From assembly GCF_003173735.1 (NCBI RefSeq), contig NZ_CP029551.1, positions 3,496,001 to 3,560,000 of the forward strand: a stretch of 64,000 nucleotides of DNA. The letters run 5' to 3'. Positions 35,165 through 44,514 of the stretch are shown one piece after another (positions within the stretch are counted from its first letter, which is position 1; each line of letters begins with the position of its first letter). Made by a program: the position numbers and the translations under genes. This DNA is from Methylobacterium radiodurans. Its GTDB lineage: Bacteria > Pseudomonadota > Alphaproteobacteria > Rhizobiales > Beijerinckiaceae. The notes below the pieces were generated by a model. The model was not told the DNA's origin, made no database searches, and saw nothing but the letters and a program-made list of their open reading frames with translations.

Positions 35165-35989
35165 CTACTCTGCGCCGCCCGGCTCGGACATCTTCCTGTG
35201 CCGCTCCGCCTTCATCGAGTCGGGCAGGATGCGGTTCAGCACCGCAGCTTCGAACTGCGTCGCGATGCTACCAGCTACAACCTTCTCCCGACCCGCCATC
35301 ATCGCCTCGTAGCCGGCTTTGGCCACATCGGCCGGGTCGCTCTTTGGACCTGCTCCGATGCTGGTGTCGTCCATGCCGGCGTGATGGAAGAAGTTGGTCT
35401 CCGTCTGACCCGGCAGGAGAGCCGTTACGGTGACGCCAGTGTCGCGCAGCTCGTTGCGGATGGCTTCGGCGAATGAGAGAACGAACGCCTTGGAGGCGCC
35501 GTAGACGGCCTCGAACGGCACCGGTGTGGTGCCGGAGATCGAGGACGTGAATAGGACGCGCCCGCGGCCCCGGGCGACCATACCGGGCACAACGAGCTTG
35601 GCGAGGTGGACGGTCTCGACGACGTTGACCCGCATGAGGTTCAACTCGTCCTCCCAGCGGTTCTCGACGAAGGATCCGCCGAGGCCGACACCGGCGTTGA
35701 TGGCGATGGCCTCAAGGGGCCGCTCGGCGGCTTTGATCGCCGCATGCAGTGTCTCGACGCCCGCCGGTGTCGACAGGTCAGCTCGACAGGCTTCGACAGA
35801 CGTTCCGGCCTCGCGCATCCGGATGGCCACCTCGTCGACGTGCTCGCTGCGGGCGGCGATCAGAAGGTCGTAGCTATCGGCTGCAAAGAGCTTTGCCAGT
35901 TCCAGACCGATGCCGCTGGAGGCGCCCGTCACCACCGCCAGCCCCTTGCACTCACGCACTCCCATTGTCGGATCCGTCCCGCTATCCAT
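35165..35989 (-). CDS. SDR-family oxidoreductase (DltE-like)
   Basis: A 274-residue short-chain dehydrogenase with VVTGASSGIG (about residue 20), an IAINAGVG strand replacing the usual NNAG, and catalytic serine and tyrosine in FTSSISGTT and YGASK. The C-terminal extension (REKVVAGSIATQFEAA) suits the DltE-like subgroup. Starts at 35989 and 35965 are both possible; the longer adds eight residues. It follows an AT-rich gap downstream of a kinase on the same strand. Substrate unknown. Confidence 0.88.
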   Translation of the reverse strand: MDSGTDPTMGVRECKGLAVVTGASSGIGLELAKLFAADSYDLLIAARSEHVDEVAIRMREAGTSVEACRADLSTPAGVETLHAAIKAAERPLEAIAINAGVGLGGSFVENRWEDELNLMRVNVVETVHLAKLVVPGMVARGRGRVLFTSSISGTTPVPFEAVYGASKAFVLSFAEAIRNELRDTGVTVTALLPGQTETNFFHHAGMDDTSIGAGPKSDPADVAKAGYEAMMAGREKVVAGSIATQFEAAVLNRILPDSMKAERHRKMSEPGGAE

Positions 35990-35999
35990 CGCGCTCGTG

Positions 36000-36375
36000 C
36001 CGAAGCGGAACGCTCCGGTGGTCGAGATGATCCCGCGTAGATCTTCGTGCGCTGGAGTCCCTGGCCGTCGGGCTGCATCGCGCCAGCAGCGGACTCTAGG
36101 TCTCAGCCGGAAACCAGACGTTCGGCTCCGCGCCCGTCTCGGCCCCTCAACCGCTTCTGGCAGCTTCTCCAAAGCGGACGCCACGCCAGCTCAGCTTGTG
36201 GATCCCAATCGCGCCACTAGCGGGTCTTGGCCGTCGTCAAGAAAGCAGTCTTTCGGCTCCAGATTTGGTTCATATTCGACTCTAGTCATCCGTGTGATTT
36301 GAATATTTGGTTTTATTTTGTTCTCAAAACAGCGTTCATGCGTGTGATTATTTTAATGCAGGCAATGTTTTTCGC
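36000..36375. other. Intergenic gap with an AT-rich patch
   Basis: A gene-free 376-base gap. Positions 36290-36385 are strikingly AT-rich for this genome (runs such as TTTGGTTTTATTTTG), right behind the stop of the kinase at 36376. It may hold the kinase terminator and the SDR promoter, or mark the edge of transferred DNA. Confidence 0.5.
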
Positions 36376-37644
36376 TCAGATCAGATGAATTGGAAGGCAG
36401 ACGGAGAACGTTGCACCGCGCGAACCGCTGGGGCTCGTCACCGCGATCGCGCCGTCATGCGCGGCGATGATGGTGCGGCAGATGCTGAGGCCGAGGCCGA
36501 GCCCGTCCGCCCGGGTGGTGAAGAACCCGTCGAAGAGCTGGTCTACATGACTCGGCTCGATCCCAGGCCCGTTATCCGCCACGTCGACCCGGACGGTGCC
36601 GTCCTTGCGTATCGCGTCGATCCGGATCTCAGGCCGGGGCGTGCCGGCCCCGTGATGAACCTGGATCGCGTTCATCAGGAGGTTCACGAAGACCTGTTGA
36701 AGCTGGATCCGGTCGGCCTGGACGACGAGATCCGGGCCGGAGACGCCGACCTGGATGTCAATCGCGTGCCGGCTCAGCTCGTGCTGCACGAACTGGATGG
36801 ATTCAGCCAGCACGTCGGCGATCGCCACGGGGCTGCGCAGGCCGCCGCGCTTGCCCGCCATGCGCCGCGTGCGATCGATGATGTCACCGGCCCGCGCGAC
36901 CTGATCGACGATGCGGCGGCACTGGTGCCGGAGCGTGTCGCGGTCGATCTCCGGCCCGTCGAGGCGGCGCAGCATGGCGCCGGCGGTCATCCCAATCGAG
37001 GACAGGGGCTGCCCGAGCTCGTGGGCGATCGAGGCCGAGAGCTCGCCGAGCGTCGAGATCCGGGAGACGTGGGCCAGCTCGTCGCGCAGCGCGTCGAGCG
37101 CGGTCTGGCGCTGCACGTGCTCTGTGATGTCCACGAAGGAGGCGAGCCAGAGGCCTGAGGCGACGCCGTCCGCCCGCGGCACGACGCAGAACAGCGTGTC
37201 GAAGCGGGAGCCGTCCATCCGGACGCTGCGGGCCTGCTGCTGGAACGCGGCCGCCCCCTCCGCGAAGGCGCGGGCGGAGTTCACCTGCGCGGTGCAGCTC
37301 GGATCGAAGAAGCGCTGGGTCCGCTGCCCGATCATGTCGGCGCGGCCGGCGGCGCCGAACATCCGCACGGCCGCCTCGTTCACGTCGAGGATGATCATGC
37401 CGCGGCGCAGCCGGTTCGCCGCGCCGGGATTGGCATCGAGATAGCCCGACAGGTCCGTCACGCCCCTGGCCCGGAGCGCGTCGAGCGCGGCGACCCGCTC
37501 GCGGGCGTCGACCACGACGAAGCCGATGGTCGAGACCTTCATGCACACGAGGTACCAGGCGTCGTTCCAGTCGGCGTCGTAGGAGACGACGATGCCGCTG
37601 TCCGCCGCTGCGGGACCGCTGCTCATGCCTGGGATGCTCATCAA
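36376..37644 (-). CDS. PAS-domain sensor histidine kinase
   Basis: A 422-residue soluble kinase. An N-terminal region (about 15-80) precedes a PAS domain (about 80-185, LDVNEAAVRMFGAAG). HisKA follows with the acceptor histidine in SIAHELGQPLSSIG (about 212), then HATPase_c (LLMNAIQVH, DNGPGIEP, GLGLGLSIC). The HELGQPL form is typical of FixL-like kinases of the HPK4 type, which often partner FixJ-type regulators such as the one at 48729. It stands 66 bases from the chloroperoxidase-like gene on the same strand. Confidence 0.92.
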   Translation of the reverse strand: MMSIPGMSSGPAAADSGIVVSYDADWNDAWYLVCMKVSTIGFVVVDARERVAALDALRARGVTDLSGYLDANPGAANRLRRGMIILDVNEAAVRMFGAAGRADMIGQRTQRFFDPSCTAQVNSARAFAEGAAAFQQQARSVRMDGSRFDTLFCVVPRADGVASGLWLASFVDITEHVQRQTALDALRDELAHVSRISTLGELSASIAHELGQPLSSIGMTAGAMLRRLDGPEIDRDTLRHQCRRIVDQVARAGDIIDRTRRMAGKRGGLRSPVAIADVLAESIQFVQHELSRHAIDIQVGVSGPDLVVQADRIQLQQVFVNLLMNAIQVHHGAGTPRPEIRIDAIRKDGTVRVDVADNGPGIEPSHVDQLFDGFFTTRADGLGLGLSICRTIIAAHDGAIAVTSPSGSRGATFSVCLPIHLI

Positions 37645-37710
37645 CGTGCCGGCGCGCTACCAATCCGGCGGTACCAGCTTCGGAGGATCCCAGGCAAATT
37701 TCGGGGCGCC

Positions 37711-38541
37711 TCAGGCCCGGATGAAGGCCAGCAGGTCGGCGTTGATCAGGTCCGGATGGGTGGTGCACATGCCGTGCGGCAGGCCCTCGTAGGTCTTGAG
37801 CGTGCCGTGCCTGAGGAGCGGATGGGCGAGCAGCGCGGAATCGGCGATCGGCACGATCTGGTCGTCGGTGCCGTGCATCACGAGGACCGGGACGGTGATG
37901 GCCTTCAGGTCCTCGGTGAAGTCGGTCTCCGAGAAGGCCTTGATGCAGTCGTACTGCGCCTTGGCGCCGCCGATCATGCCCTGGCGCCACCAATTGCCGA
38001 TCACGCCTTCGGAGATGTGCGCGCCCGGGCGGTTGTAGCCGTAGAAGGGGCCGGCCGGCACGTCCCGGTAGAACTGCGCGCGGTTGGCCGCCAGCGCGGC
38101 GCGGAAGCCGTCGAAGACCTCAATGGGCAGGCCGCCGGAATTCGTCTCGGACCTCACCATCACGGGCGGCACCGCCCCGATCAGCACCGCCTTCGCGACG
38201 CGGCCGGGCTCGGCGCGGGCCACGTAGCGGGTGACCTCGCCGCCGCCGGTCGAGTGGCCGACATGGACGGCGGCGCGCAGGTCGAGGGCGGCGGCGAGCG
38301 CGACGACGTCGGCCGCGTAGGTGTCCATCTCGTTGCCGCTGTCGGTCTGGGTCGAGCGGCCGTGGCCGCGCCGGTCATGCGCGACCACGCGGTAGCCCTG
38401 GCCGAGGAAGAACAGCATCTGGTTGTCCCAGTCGTCCGCGCTGAGCGGCCAGCCGTGATGGAAGACGATCGGCTGCGCGTCTCTCGGGCCCCAATCCTTG
38501 TAGAAGATCTGCGTGCCGTCCGTGGTCGATACGAAACCCAT
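37711..38541 (-). CDS. Alpha/beta hydrolase, non-heme chloroperoxidase-like
   Basis: A 276-residue alpha/beta hydrolase of the cofactor-free haloperoxidase/perhydrolase group. The catalytic triad is readable: nucleophile serine in [10 protein letters not shown] (about residue 96), aspartate in HGTDDQIVP (about 226) and histidine in [10 protein letters not shown] (about 255). The oxyanion region [13 protein letters not shown] is typical. Such enzymes form peracids or hydrolyse esters. The start at 38541 (MGFVSTTDG) was preferred to one five codons upstream. It lies between a kinase and the molybdoenzyme genes on the same strand. Confidence 0.92.
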   Translation of the reverse strand: MGFVSTTDGTQIFYKDWGPRDAQPIVFHHGWPLSADDWDNQMLFFLGQGYRVVAHDRRGHGRSTQTDSGNEMDTYAADVVALAAALDLRAAVHVGHSTGGGEVTRYVARAEPGRVAKAVLIGAVPPVMVRSETNSGGLPIEVFDGFRAALAANRAQFYRDVPAGPFYGYNRPGAHISEGVIGNWWRQGMIGGAKAQYDCIKAFSETDFTEDLKAITVPVLVMHGTDDQIVPIADSALLAHPLLRHGTLKTYEGLPHGMCTTHPDLINADLLAFIRA

Positions 38542-38586
38542 AGCCGTCTCCACCAATGGTCAGGAAAGTCTTGCCGCTCCCGCCCG

Positions 38587-40839
38587 TCAGGCGCCGGACA
38601 GGCGGGTCTTGGCGAGCGGCAGGCTGCGCAGGCGGCTCCCGGAGAGCGCCGCCACCGCGTTGACAACCGCGGGCGGCACGCCCGGCAGGCCCGGCTCGCC
38701 GATGCCGCCCATCGGGGCCCCGCTCTCCACGATCGCGACATGCACCCGCGGCATCCGCTCCCGGTCGAGGATCGGGTAGGCGTCGAAGTTGCGCGCCTGG
38801 CGCTGCCCGCCCTCGTACACGACCTGCTCGAGGAGCGTCGAGGAGAGGCCGAGCGCCGCCGCGCTCTCCACCTGCCGCTTGACGATGGCCGGGTTCACCA
38901 CGCTGCCCGGATCGATCGCGATCCAGAGGTCGTGCACCCGCGCCTCGCCGTCCTTCAGCGAGACCTCCGCGATCGTCGCTGTCTCCGAGCCGAAGGGCGA
39001 GGCCATCGAGACGCCGCGCGCCCGGCGCGTGCCGTCCTCGGCCGTGAATGGCCCGCGCCGCCAGCCGCCCGCGAGGTCGGCCACCGTCTGCAGGAGGGTG
39101 CGATGGCGCGGGCTGTCCTTCAGGAGGGCCAGGCGCAGCGCGAACGGATCCTGTCCGCCGGCCTGCGCGATCTCGTCGAGGAAGCTCTCGTAGAAGAAGT
39201 CGTTCATCGAGTGCCCGACCGAGCGCCAGAATGCGATGGTGACCGGGTGCGGCACCTTCACGTAGTCGAGACGCCGGTTGGGGATCGCGTAGGGCTTCTT
39301 GTCGAGACCCTCGACCACCGAGGAATCGACCGGCGACTTGAACAGCGCCCCGAACCACCGTCCGATCGGACCTTCGCCCACCGCCGTGGTCTGGAGCGCC
39401 ACCGGCAGACCGTCGGCCGCGAGCGCGGCCTTGAAGCGCGCGAAGCTCAAGGGGCGGACGGCATCCATCCCGAACTCCTCCTCGCGCGACCACAGTACCC
39501 GGACGGGGCGGCCCGTGGCCTTGGCGAGCAGGATCGCCTGCGGGAAGGGATTGGCCGGCCCGTAGTAGAAGTGCCGTCCGAAGAAGCCGCCGAGCATCGG
39601 CGAGTGGATGCGCACGCCGTCGGGCTGCAGTCCCGCGACCTTGGCGGCGACCTGCTGGAACAGCTCCGGCATCTGGTTCGGCAGCCAGAGGTCGAGGCTG
39701 CCGTCCTCGGCAAAGCGCGCCACCGCCGAGGGCGGTTCGAGCTGCGCGTGGGCGAGGTAGGGGGCGTCGTAGGCCGCCTCGACGATCTTCGCGGCGCCCG
39801 CGAAGGCGGCGGCGACATCGCCCTCCTGCTCGGCCGGGATACCGGGCGCGGCCGAGTCCCTCAGCGCCGCCAGCATCGCGGCCGAGGAGAAGCCGGCCGA
39901 GACCGTCTCGACGCCCTCCGGCGCGGGCTTGGTCCAGGTGACGGCCAGGGCCTCCGCGCCCTTGCGGGCCCGCCACCACGTGTCGGCCACCACCGCCACC
40001 GCGCCGGGCAGCCGGTGCACGCCCTGGACGCCCGGCATGGCCCGGACCTCCGCCTCGTTGGCGATCGCCTCCGGCTCGGTGCCGAGATGGGGCGCGTGCT
40101 GCACGGCGGCGTGCAGCATCCCGTCGACCCGGATATCGATGCTGTAGACCGCCCGACCGGTGGACTTGTCGCGCATGTCGAGGCGGGCCACCGGCTTCCC
40201 GATCCAGCGGAAGGTCTTGGGGTCCTTCAGCGGCACGTCGTCCCGCGGCTGGAGCGCCAGCGCGGCCGCGGCGAGCTCGCCGTAGCCCAGCGCGCGGCCG
40301 CTACCCGCGTGGATCACGCGCCCGTCCTCGGTGGTGAGGGAGGCCTGCGGCACGGCGAGCTTGGCGGCGGCGGCGCGCAGCAGCATCTCGCGCGCGGTGG
40401 CGCCGAGCCGCCGCATCGCCTCGAAGCTGGAGCGGGTCGAGAAGGAGCCGCCCGTCATGCGCAGGCCGTTGACCACGGCGTAGTCCGGGCCGGGCGGGGC
40501 GCATTCCACCGCGAAGCGGGCGGGGTCGAGGTCGAGCTCCTCGCCGATCGTCTGGGCGAGGCCTGTGTTGATGCCCTGTCCGCCCTCCACGAAGGGGCTG
40601 AGCAGGCGCACCGAGTTGTCGGGGCGGATCTCCAGGAAGGCGGCGACGCGCGTGCCGGGCTTCGGCGCGACCGCGGCCGGCCCCTCCGCGCGGGCCTGGG
40701 CGGCGGCGGGCGAGAGCCGCATGCCGACGCCGAGGAGGAGGGCGCCGGAGGCGGCCTCCAGGAAGCCGCGGCGGGAGAGATTGCGGACAGGCTCGCGGTC
40801 GTGCCGGCCGGCGCGGCGGAGCGGTGTGAGATCGTTCAT
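38587..40839 (-). CDS. iorB: Isoquinoline 1-oxidoreductase-type molybdoenzyme, large subunit
   Basis: A 750-residue molybdopterin-cytosine-dinucleotide subunit of the xanthine oxidase family, IorB/aldehyde-dehydrogenase-like. A twin-arginine signal (LSRRGFLEAASGALLLGVG, about residues 21-40) directs export. Cofactor loops follow: GGFFGRHFYYGP near 435 and the catalytic-glutamate motif GGIGEPGLPG near 715. It lies 11 bases downstream of the 2Fe-2S subunit gene, giving a two-subunit enzyme without a separate FAD subunit, as in Ior. The start at 40839 follows a GGGAGGG site; the longer open frame upstream runs through iorA in another frame. The natural substrate may be an N-heterocycle or aldehyde. 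Confidence 0.9.
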   Translation of the reverse strand: MNDLTPLRRAGRHDREPVRNLSRRGFLEAASGALLLGVGMRLSPAAAQARAEGPAAVAPKPGTRVAAFLEIRPDNSVRLLSPFVEGGQGINTGLAQTIGEELDLDPARFAVECAPPGPDYAVVNGLRMTGGSFSTRSSFEAMRRLGATAREMLLRAAAAKLAVPQASLTTEDGRVIHAGSGRALGYGELAAAALALQPRDDVPLKDPKTFRWIGKPVARLDMRDKSTGRAVYSIDIRVDGMLHAAVQHAPHLGTEPEAIANEAEVRAMPGVQGVHRLPGAVAVVADTWWRARKGAEALAVTWTKPAPEGVETVSAGFSSAAMLAALRDSAAPGIPAEQEGDVAAAFAGAAKIVEAAYDAPYLAHAQLEPPSAVARFAEDGSLDLWLPNQMPELFQQVAAKVAGLQPDGVRIHSPMLGGFFGRHFYYGPANPFPQAILLAKATGRPVRVLWSREEEFGMDAVRPLSFARFKAALAADGLPVALQTTAVGEGPIGRWFGALFKSPVDSSVVEGLDKKPYAIPNRRLDYVKVPHPVTIAFWRSVGHSMNDFFYESFLDEIAQAGGQDPFALRLALLKDSPRHRTLLQTVADLAGGWRRGPFTAEDGTRRARGVSMASPFGSETATIAEVSLKDGEARVHDLWIAIDPGSVVNPAIVKRQVESAAALGLSSTLLEQVVYEGGQRQARNFDAYPILDRERMPRVHVAIVESGAPMGGIGEPGLPGVPPAVVNAVAALSGSRLRSLPLAKTRLSGA

Positions 40840-40850
40840 CGTCCCCTCCC

Positions 40851-41297
40851 TCAGGCCGCGGCCTGCCGCACGGCGGCCGCGATGGCGTTGTAGGTGCCGC
40901 AGCGGCAGAGATTGGTCATCGCGCCCGCGATGTCGTCCTCCGTGGGCCTGGGCGTCTGCTTCAGGAGGCTCATTGCCGCCATCACCTGGCCCGACTGGCA
41001 GTAGCCGCATTGCGGCACCTCGATCCCGACCCAGGCGGCCACGACCCGGGCGCCGACCGGATCCTGCTCGATCGCCTCGATGGTGGTGATCGCCTGTGTG
41101 CCGACGCTCTCGAGCGGGATCTGGCAGGAGCGGGTCGCCTGCCCGTCGAGGAGGACCGTGCAGGCGCCGCACTGGCCGATGCCGCAGCCGTACTTGGTGC
41201 CCGTCAGCCCGAGGCTGTCGCGCAGGACGAAGAGCAGCGGGGTGTCGGGCTCCGCCTCGACCCTGTGGGGCTGCGCGTTGATCGTGAGCGTGATCAT
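40851..41297 (-). CDS. iorA: 2Fe-2S subunit of the molybdoenzyme (IorA-like)
   Basis: A 148-residue two-cluster iron-sulfur subunit. The plant-type cluster ligands lie in YGCGIGQCGACTVLLDG (about residues 37-53), and the second cluster in QCGYCQSGQ and LCRCGTY (about 97 and 130). It passes electrons from the Mo-bound substrate site of the large subunit 11 bases downstream to an external acceptor, as in IorAB. It carries no signal of its own and would ride with the Tat-exported partner. Operator-like sites lie 99 bases upstream. Confidence 0.93.
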   Translation of the reverse strand: MITLTINAQPHRVEAEPDTPLLFVLRDSLGLTGTKYGCGIGQCGACTVLLDGQATRSCQIPLESVGTQAITTIEAIEQDPVGARVVAAWVGIEVPQCGYCQSGQVMAAMSLLKQTPRPTEDDIAGAMTNLCRCGTYNAIAAAVRQAAA

Positions 41298-41395
41298 CGT
41301 CCGACCTCGTGAGGCTGGGGGCGGCGCGTCCGGGCCGCGATGGCCGGGTCATGGCCTGTGAGGAGAGGGGTACAGCCGCGATCCGCCGCCTGGAA

Positions 41396-41411
41396 TCATA
41401 CGAAGGTTAGG
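41396..41411. promoter_or_regulatory. Putative operator, site 1 (iorA side)
   Basis: TCATACGAAGGTTAGG, one of seven copies of a CATACnnAGG near-palindrome found only in promoter gaps between 41.4 and 51.8 kb. It lies in the divergent region between iorA and the SDR at 41637. Confidence 0.65.
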
Positions 41412-41486
41412 GGTCAGCACCCGAAACAGTGCGTGGTCTCAAGACAAGCGCCGGACGCCGCAAGTGCAGTGGCTGCGCGCGGCGCA

Positions 41487-41502
41487 TGAAACCTTCGTAT
41501 GA
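41487..41502. promoter_or_regulatory. Putative operator, site 2 (SDR side)
   Basis: On the minus strand this reads TCATACGAAGGTTTCA, matching the shared motif. It faces site 1 as an inverted pair about 90 bases apart, in the same divergent gap. Confidence 0.65.
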
Positions 41503-41636
41503 CCCCACTCTCGGAAGGTGTGAGCCGGATAACACAGGTCACCGATAGCGCCGCCGCATCGGCCCGCTCAGTCTGTGCCTGTCGCCGGTCCATCAGTGGG
41601 CCGCGGCGCGATCGACCACCTCCGTGGAGACAGACG

Positions 41637-42395
41637 ATGAAACTGACCGGCAACACCATCCTCATCACCGGCGGCACCTCCGGCATCGGCCGGGGCTTTG
41701 CCGAGGCCTTTCACCGGCTCGGCAACCAGGTGATCATCGCGGGCCGCCGCCGCGCGCTCCTCGACGCGGTAACCGCGGCCAATCCCGGGATGCGGTCGGT
41801 CGAACTCGACATCGATGATCCCGAGGCGATCAAGGCCGCGGCGGCCCGGGTCGTCGCCGAATTCCCGGCCCTCAACGTGCTGTTCAACAACGCCGGCATC
41901 ATGCCCTTCGACGACGCCTCGGGCCCGATGGACGACGCGGTCGTCCAGGCGATCCTGACCACGAACCTGCTCGGGCCGATCCGGATGACCTCGGCCCTGA
42001 TCGAGCACCTGAAGGCGCAGCCGCGGGCGACGATCCTCAACAACACCTCGGTCCTGGCCTTCCTGCCGCTCGCCAGCACCGCCGTGTACTCGGCCAGCAA
42101 GGCGGCGCTGCACGCCTACACCCTGTCCCAGCGCTTCATGCTGCGGAACACCCGCGTCACGGTCCAAGAGATCGCGCCGCCGTGGGTCGACACCGACCTG
42201 ATCAAGAAGAGCGGCGATCCCCGCGCCATGCCGCTCGACGCCTTCATCGCCGAGACCATGGCGGGGCTCGCCACGGAGGCCGAGGAGGTGGTGGTCGAGG
42301 CGGTGCGCCCGGTGCGCGACAATCCCGGCGCGAACGAGCACGCGATGATCAACGCCTTCAACGCATCCCTGGAGGCCAACCCGATCCCGGTCTGA
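41637..42395 (+). CDS. SDR-family oxidoreductase
   Basis: A 252-residue classical SDR with ILITGGTSGIG (about residue 8), FNNAGIMPF (about 83), catalytic serine in NNTSVLAFL and YSASK (about 149-153). The end lacks the VDGG motif and carries an EEVVVEAVRPVRDNPG tail, as in DltE-like oxidoreductases. The ATG at 41637 follows GGAGA. Two operator-like motifs lie between it and iorA, so both are probably under the same control. Confidence 0.92.
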   Translation: MKLTGNTILITGGTSGIGRGFAEAFHRLGNQVIIAGRRRALLDAVTAANPGMRSVELDIDDPEAIKAAAARVVAEFPALNVLFNNAGIMPFDDASGPMDDAVVQAILTTNLLGPIRMTSALIEHLKAQPRATILNNTSVLAFLPLASTAVYSASKAALHAYTLSQRFMLRNTRVTVQEIAPPWVDTDLIKKSGDPRAMPLDAFIAETMAGLATEAEEVVVEAVRPVRDNPGANEHAMINAFNASLEANPIPV

Positions 42396-42442
42396 TTTGA
42401 GCGAGGCTGTGCGGGCGGCCGGAGGAGCCGCCCGCGCCCGGC

Positions 42443-43345
42443 TCAGCCCGGCGCGTCGGCGCCCGCTTCCAACGCCTTCACCAGCGCGTGCAGGAGCCGG
42501 TTGACCGGCACCGCCACGCCGAGTTCCGCCCCTTTGCGGGCGATGAAGCCGTTCAGGTGGTCGATCTCGCTCGGCTTGCCCCGCATCACGTCCTGCGCCG
42601 TCGAGGAGAGCTGGCCCGGCATGGTCTCGGCCAGCGCCAGCACGCTCGCCAGCGTGTCGGCCGGCAGCCGCACGCCCGCGGCCTCCGCGACGGCCGCGCA
42701 TTCCGCCACGATGTCGGCCATCGCCGCCGGGACGCCTGCGACGCCGACGAGGTGGCCGTAGGGCAGCCGCGTCGCCGCCGAGAGCGCGTTGTAGGCGCAG
42801 TTCAGGACCAACTTGCTCCAGAGGGCCCCGAGCGCGTCCGGCGAGACCGTCGTGGGGATCGCGGCCTCGCGGAAGGCGGCGGCGACCGCCTCGCTCGCGG
42901 GGCCCGGCCCGATCACGAGATCGCCGCGGCCGAGATGCCGGACATGGCCCGGCCCAGCCATCTCGGTGGCCACATAGACCGCCGACGGCACCACCGTCCG
43001 CCCGAGCACGCGACTCAGCCGCTCGGCGTTGTCGACGCCGTTCTGCAGGCTGAGGACGGCGGCGTCCGGCGCCAGGACGGGCGCGAGGGCGCGCCCGGCG
43101 GCGTCCGTGTCGCCGGACTTCACGCAGACCAGCACCAGAGCGGCGTCCGCCGCCCCGTCGATCACCGTGGTGGCGTCGGGCCGCACGGTCTCGGAGCCCG
43201 AGGCTCTCTCCACGACGAGACCCCGCGCGCGGATCGCCGCGACGTGCCGCTCCCGCCCGATCAGGGTGACGGCGTGCCCGGCCCGCGCCAGCAGGCCGCC
43301 GTAGTAGCAGCCGACCGAGCCCGCCCCGACCACCGCGACCTTCAT
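42443..43345 (-). CDS. panE: 2-dehydropantoate 2-reductase family protein
   Basis: A 300-residue ketopantoate-reductase family protein. The N-terminal NADP motif VGAGSVGCYYGGLLARAG (residues 6-23) and VCVKSGDT are diagnostic. The C-terminal helical domain contains the catalytic lysine in LWSKLVLNCAYNALSA (about 175) and EIDHLNGFIARKGAELGV (about 258). PanE makes pantoate for coenzyme A, but this family has many paralogues. The location, away from other pantothenate genes and convergent with an SDR, means a different keto-acid substrate is possible. Confidence 0.82.
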   Translation of the reverse strand: MKVAVVGAGSVGCYYGGLLARAGHAVTLIGRERHVAAIRARGLVVERASGSETVRPDATTVIDGAADAALVLVCVKSGDTDAAGRALAPVLAPDAAVLSLQNGVDNAERLSRVLGRTVVPSAVYVATEMAGPGHVRHLGRGDLVIGPGPASEAVAAAFREAAIPTTVSPDALGALWSKLVLNCAYNALSAATRLPYGHLVGVAGVPAAMADIVAECAAVAEAAGVRLPADTLASVLALAETMPGQLSSTAQDVMRGKPSEIDHLNGFIARKGAELGVAVPVNRLLHALVKALEAGADAPG

Positions 43346-43487
43346 CTCCACACCGCTCCCGCGCTCGCCCGACGCTTCCCCTCGGGCCCGCTTTACGCAA
43401 CGAAACGCCCGCCTGCCAGGGTGACGGCAGACGGGCGCGGGGAGCCGGTCCGGGTCCGGCGGGGAGCGACCGTCTCCCCGCCGCGTC

Positions 43488-44105
43488 TCAGGCCTTCGCC
43501 TCAAGGGGGAGTGCCGCGGGGGCGGTCCGGGGCGCCCCGTGCAGCGCCGCTCGGGCGCTGTCGGCGAGGACGAGCCAGGCGCCCGCCAGCAGGGCGACAT
43601 CCTTCAGGACGAGGCGGCCGGCTCCCGAGAGATAGGGGAAGCCGTGCTGCGCGTCGCCGAGCGCCGGCACCCAGGCCTCTGGCGTGGTGACGAGGAAAGA
43701 GAGGGTGACGAAGGGCGTCAGGAAGGCCAGCGCCGCGCCGGCGAGCCCGAGGCGGCGCGACACCAGCCCGACGAGGACGAGCAGCCCGATCATCAGTTCG
43801 ACCGCGCCGAGGCCGCGCGAGAAGGCGTAGGTGTGGTTCGCGGCCTGCCAGCCACGCTCCGCCAGCCTCAGCTCGCCCTCGTGGGTCAGGTGCTGCGCGT
43901 ACTGGTCGGGCTGCGCGTAGAAGAACGACATCACCGGGCTGTTCGCGACGAAGGGAGTGATGCTGTCCGCCTCGTAGGGCGCGAACTTCAAGGCGCCGAT
44001 CCAGAGGAAGATGATCGCGATGGCGATCCGCATGGCATGGATGCCGAGGCGGTTCGCGGCCGGGCCGGTGATGAGGCGCAGGGCGGAGCGGACGGTCGTG
44101 TTCAT
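43488..44105 (-). CDS. rclC: RclC/YkgB-family inner-membrane protein (DUF417)
   Basis: A 205-residue membrane protein with about four hydrophobic helices. It retains family-specific stretches: FLWIGALKFAPYEADSITPF (about residue 33) and TTPEAWVPALGDAQHGFPYL (about 145), which I recall as nearly the same in E. coli RclC. In E. coli rclABC protects against hypochlorous acid. An RclA-like disulfide oxidoreductase gene lies in the divergent direction, and three operator-like motifs separate the two. The precise role of RclC is unknown. Confidence 0.88.
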   Translation of the reverse strand: MNTTVRSALRLITGPAANRLGIHAMRIAIAIIFLWIGALKFAPYEADSITPFVANSPVMSFFYAQPDQYAQHLTHEGELRLAERGWQAANHTYAFSRGLGAVELMIGLLVLVGLVSRRLGLAGAALAFLTPFVTLSFLVTTPEAWVPALGDAQHGFPYLSGAGRLVLKDVALLAGAWLVLADSARAALHGAPRTAPAALPLEAKA

Positions 44106-44210
44106 GGGCGTGATCCTCTGAGGCTGGGGTTCGCGGAGGGGCGCGCCGGCCGGGACGGTCGATCGCGTCGGCGATGACAGGAGCTTCGAGGAAGGGCCGG
44201 CCGTTCTCAA

Positions 44211-44226
44211 TCATACCCAGGTTTGA
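44211..44226. promoter_or_regulatory. Putative operator, site 3
   Basis: TCATACCCAGGTTTGA, a copy of the shared motif with intact half sites TCA-AC/GT-TGA, 106 bases upstream of the rclC start codon. Confidence 0.65.
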
Positions 44227-44302
44227 TGCGGATCGTGCCAATGTTCGACGGAAGAGATGCCGTAGAGGCTAGGCTGGGGACGGCGTCCGGCCTCGTCCTT
44301 CG

Positions 44303-44318
44303 GCATACGAAGGTATGA
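44303..44318. promoter_or_regulatory. Putative operator, site 4
   Basis: GCATACGAAGGTATGA, midway in the rclC-oxidoreductase gap, 77 bases from site 3 and 120 bases before site 5. It is the copy closest to a perfect palindrome (CATAC/GTATG). Confidence 0.65.
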
Positions 44319-44437
44319 GCACCGGTCTGGGGGCGAGCCGCCGCGCAGAGACCTCCGCGCATCGAAGGGGTCAACGCGCGAAGACTTGATCTCCAGCGTG
44401 CAGCGGCCCGATCTGCAGCCGCGAAGATCCCGCCTGA

Positions 44438-44453
44438 TCATACACAGGCATGA
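44438..44453. promoter_or_regulatory. Putative operator, site 5
   Basis: TCATACACAGGCATGA, directly followed by ATATAAGG, which could be a -10 box; a regulator bound here would cover the -35 region of the oxidoreductase gene starting at 44515. Confidence 0.65.
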
Positions 44454-44514
44454 TATAAGGCGGATTCCGGGTCCTCTACGTCTTCGGTCGATCCGAAGAC
44501 CTGAGGAGGACGCG

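Noticed and set aside
37756..40893. 1045-residue antisense frame over the hydrolase and iorB genes
   Set aside because: Low-complexity shadow dominated by Arg, Gly, Ala; both genes beneath have intact catalytic motifs.
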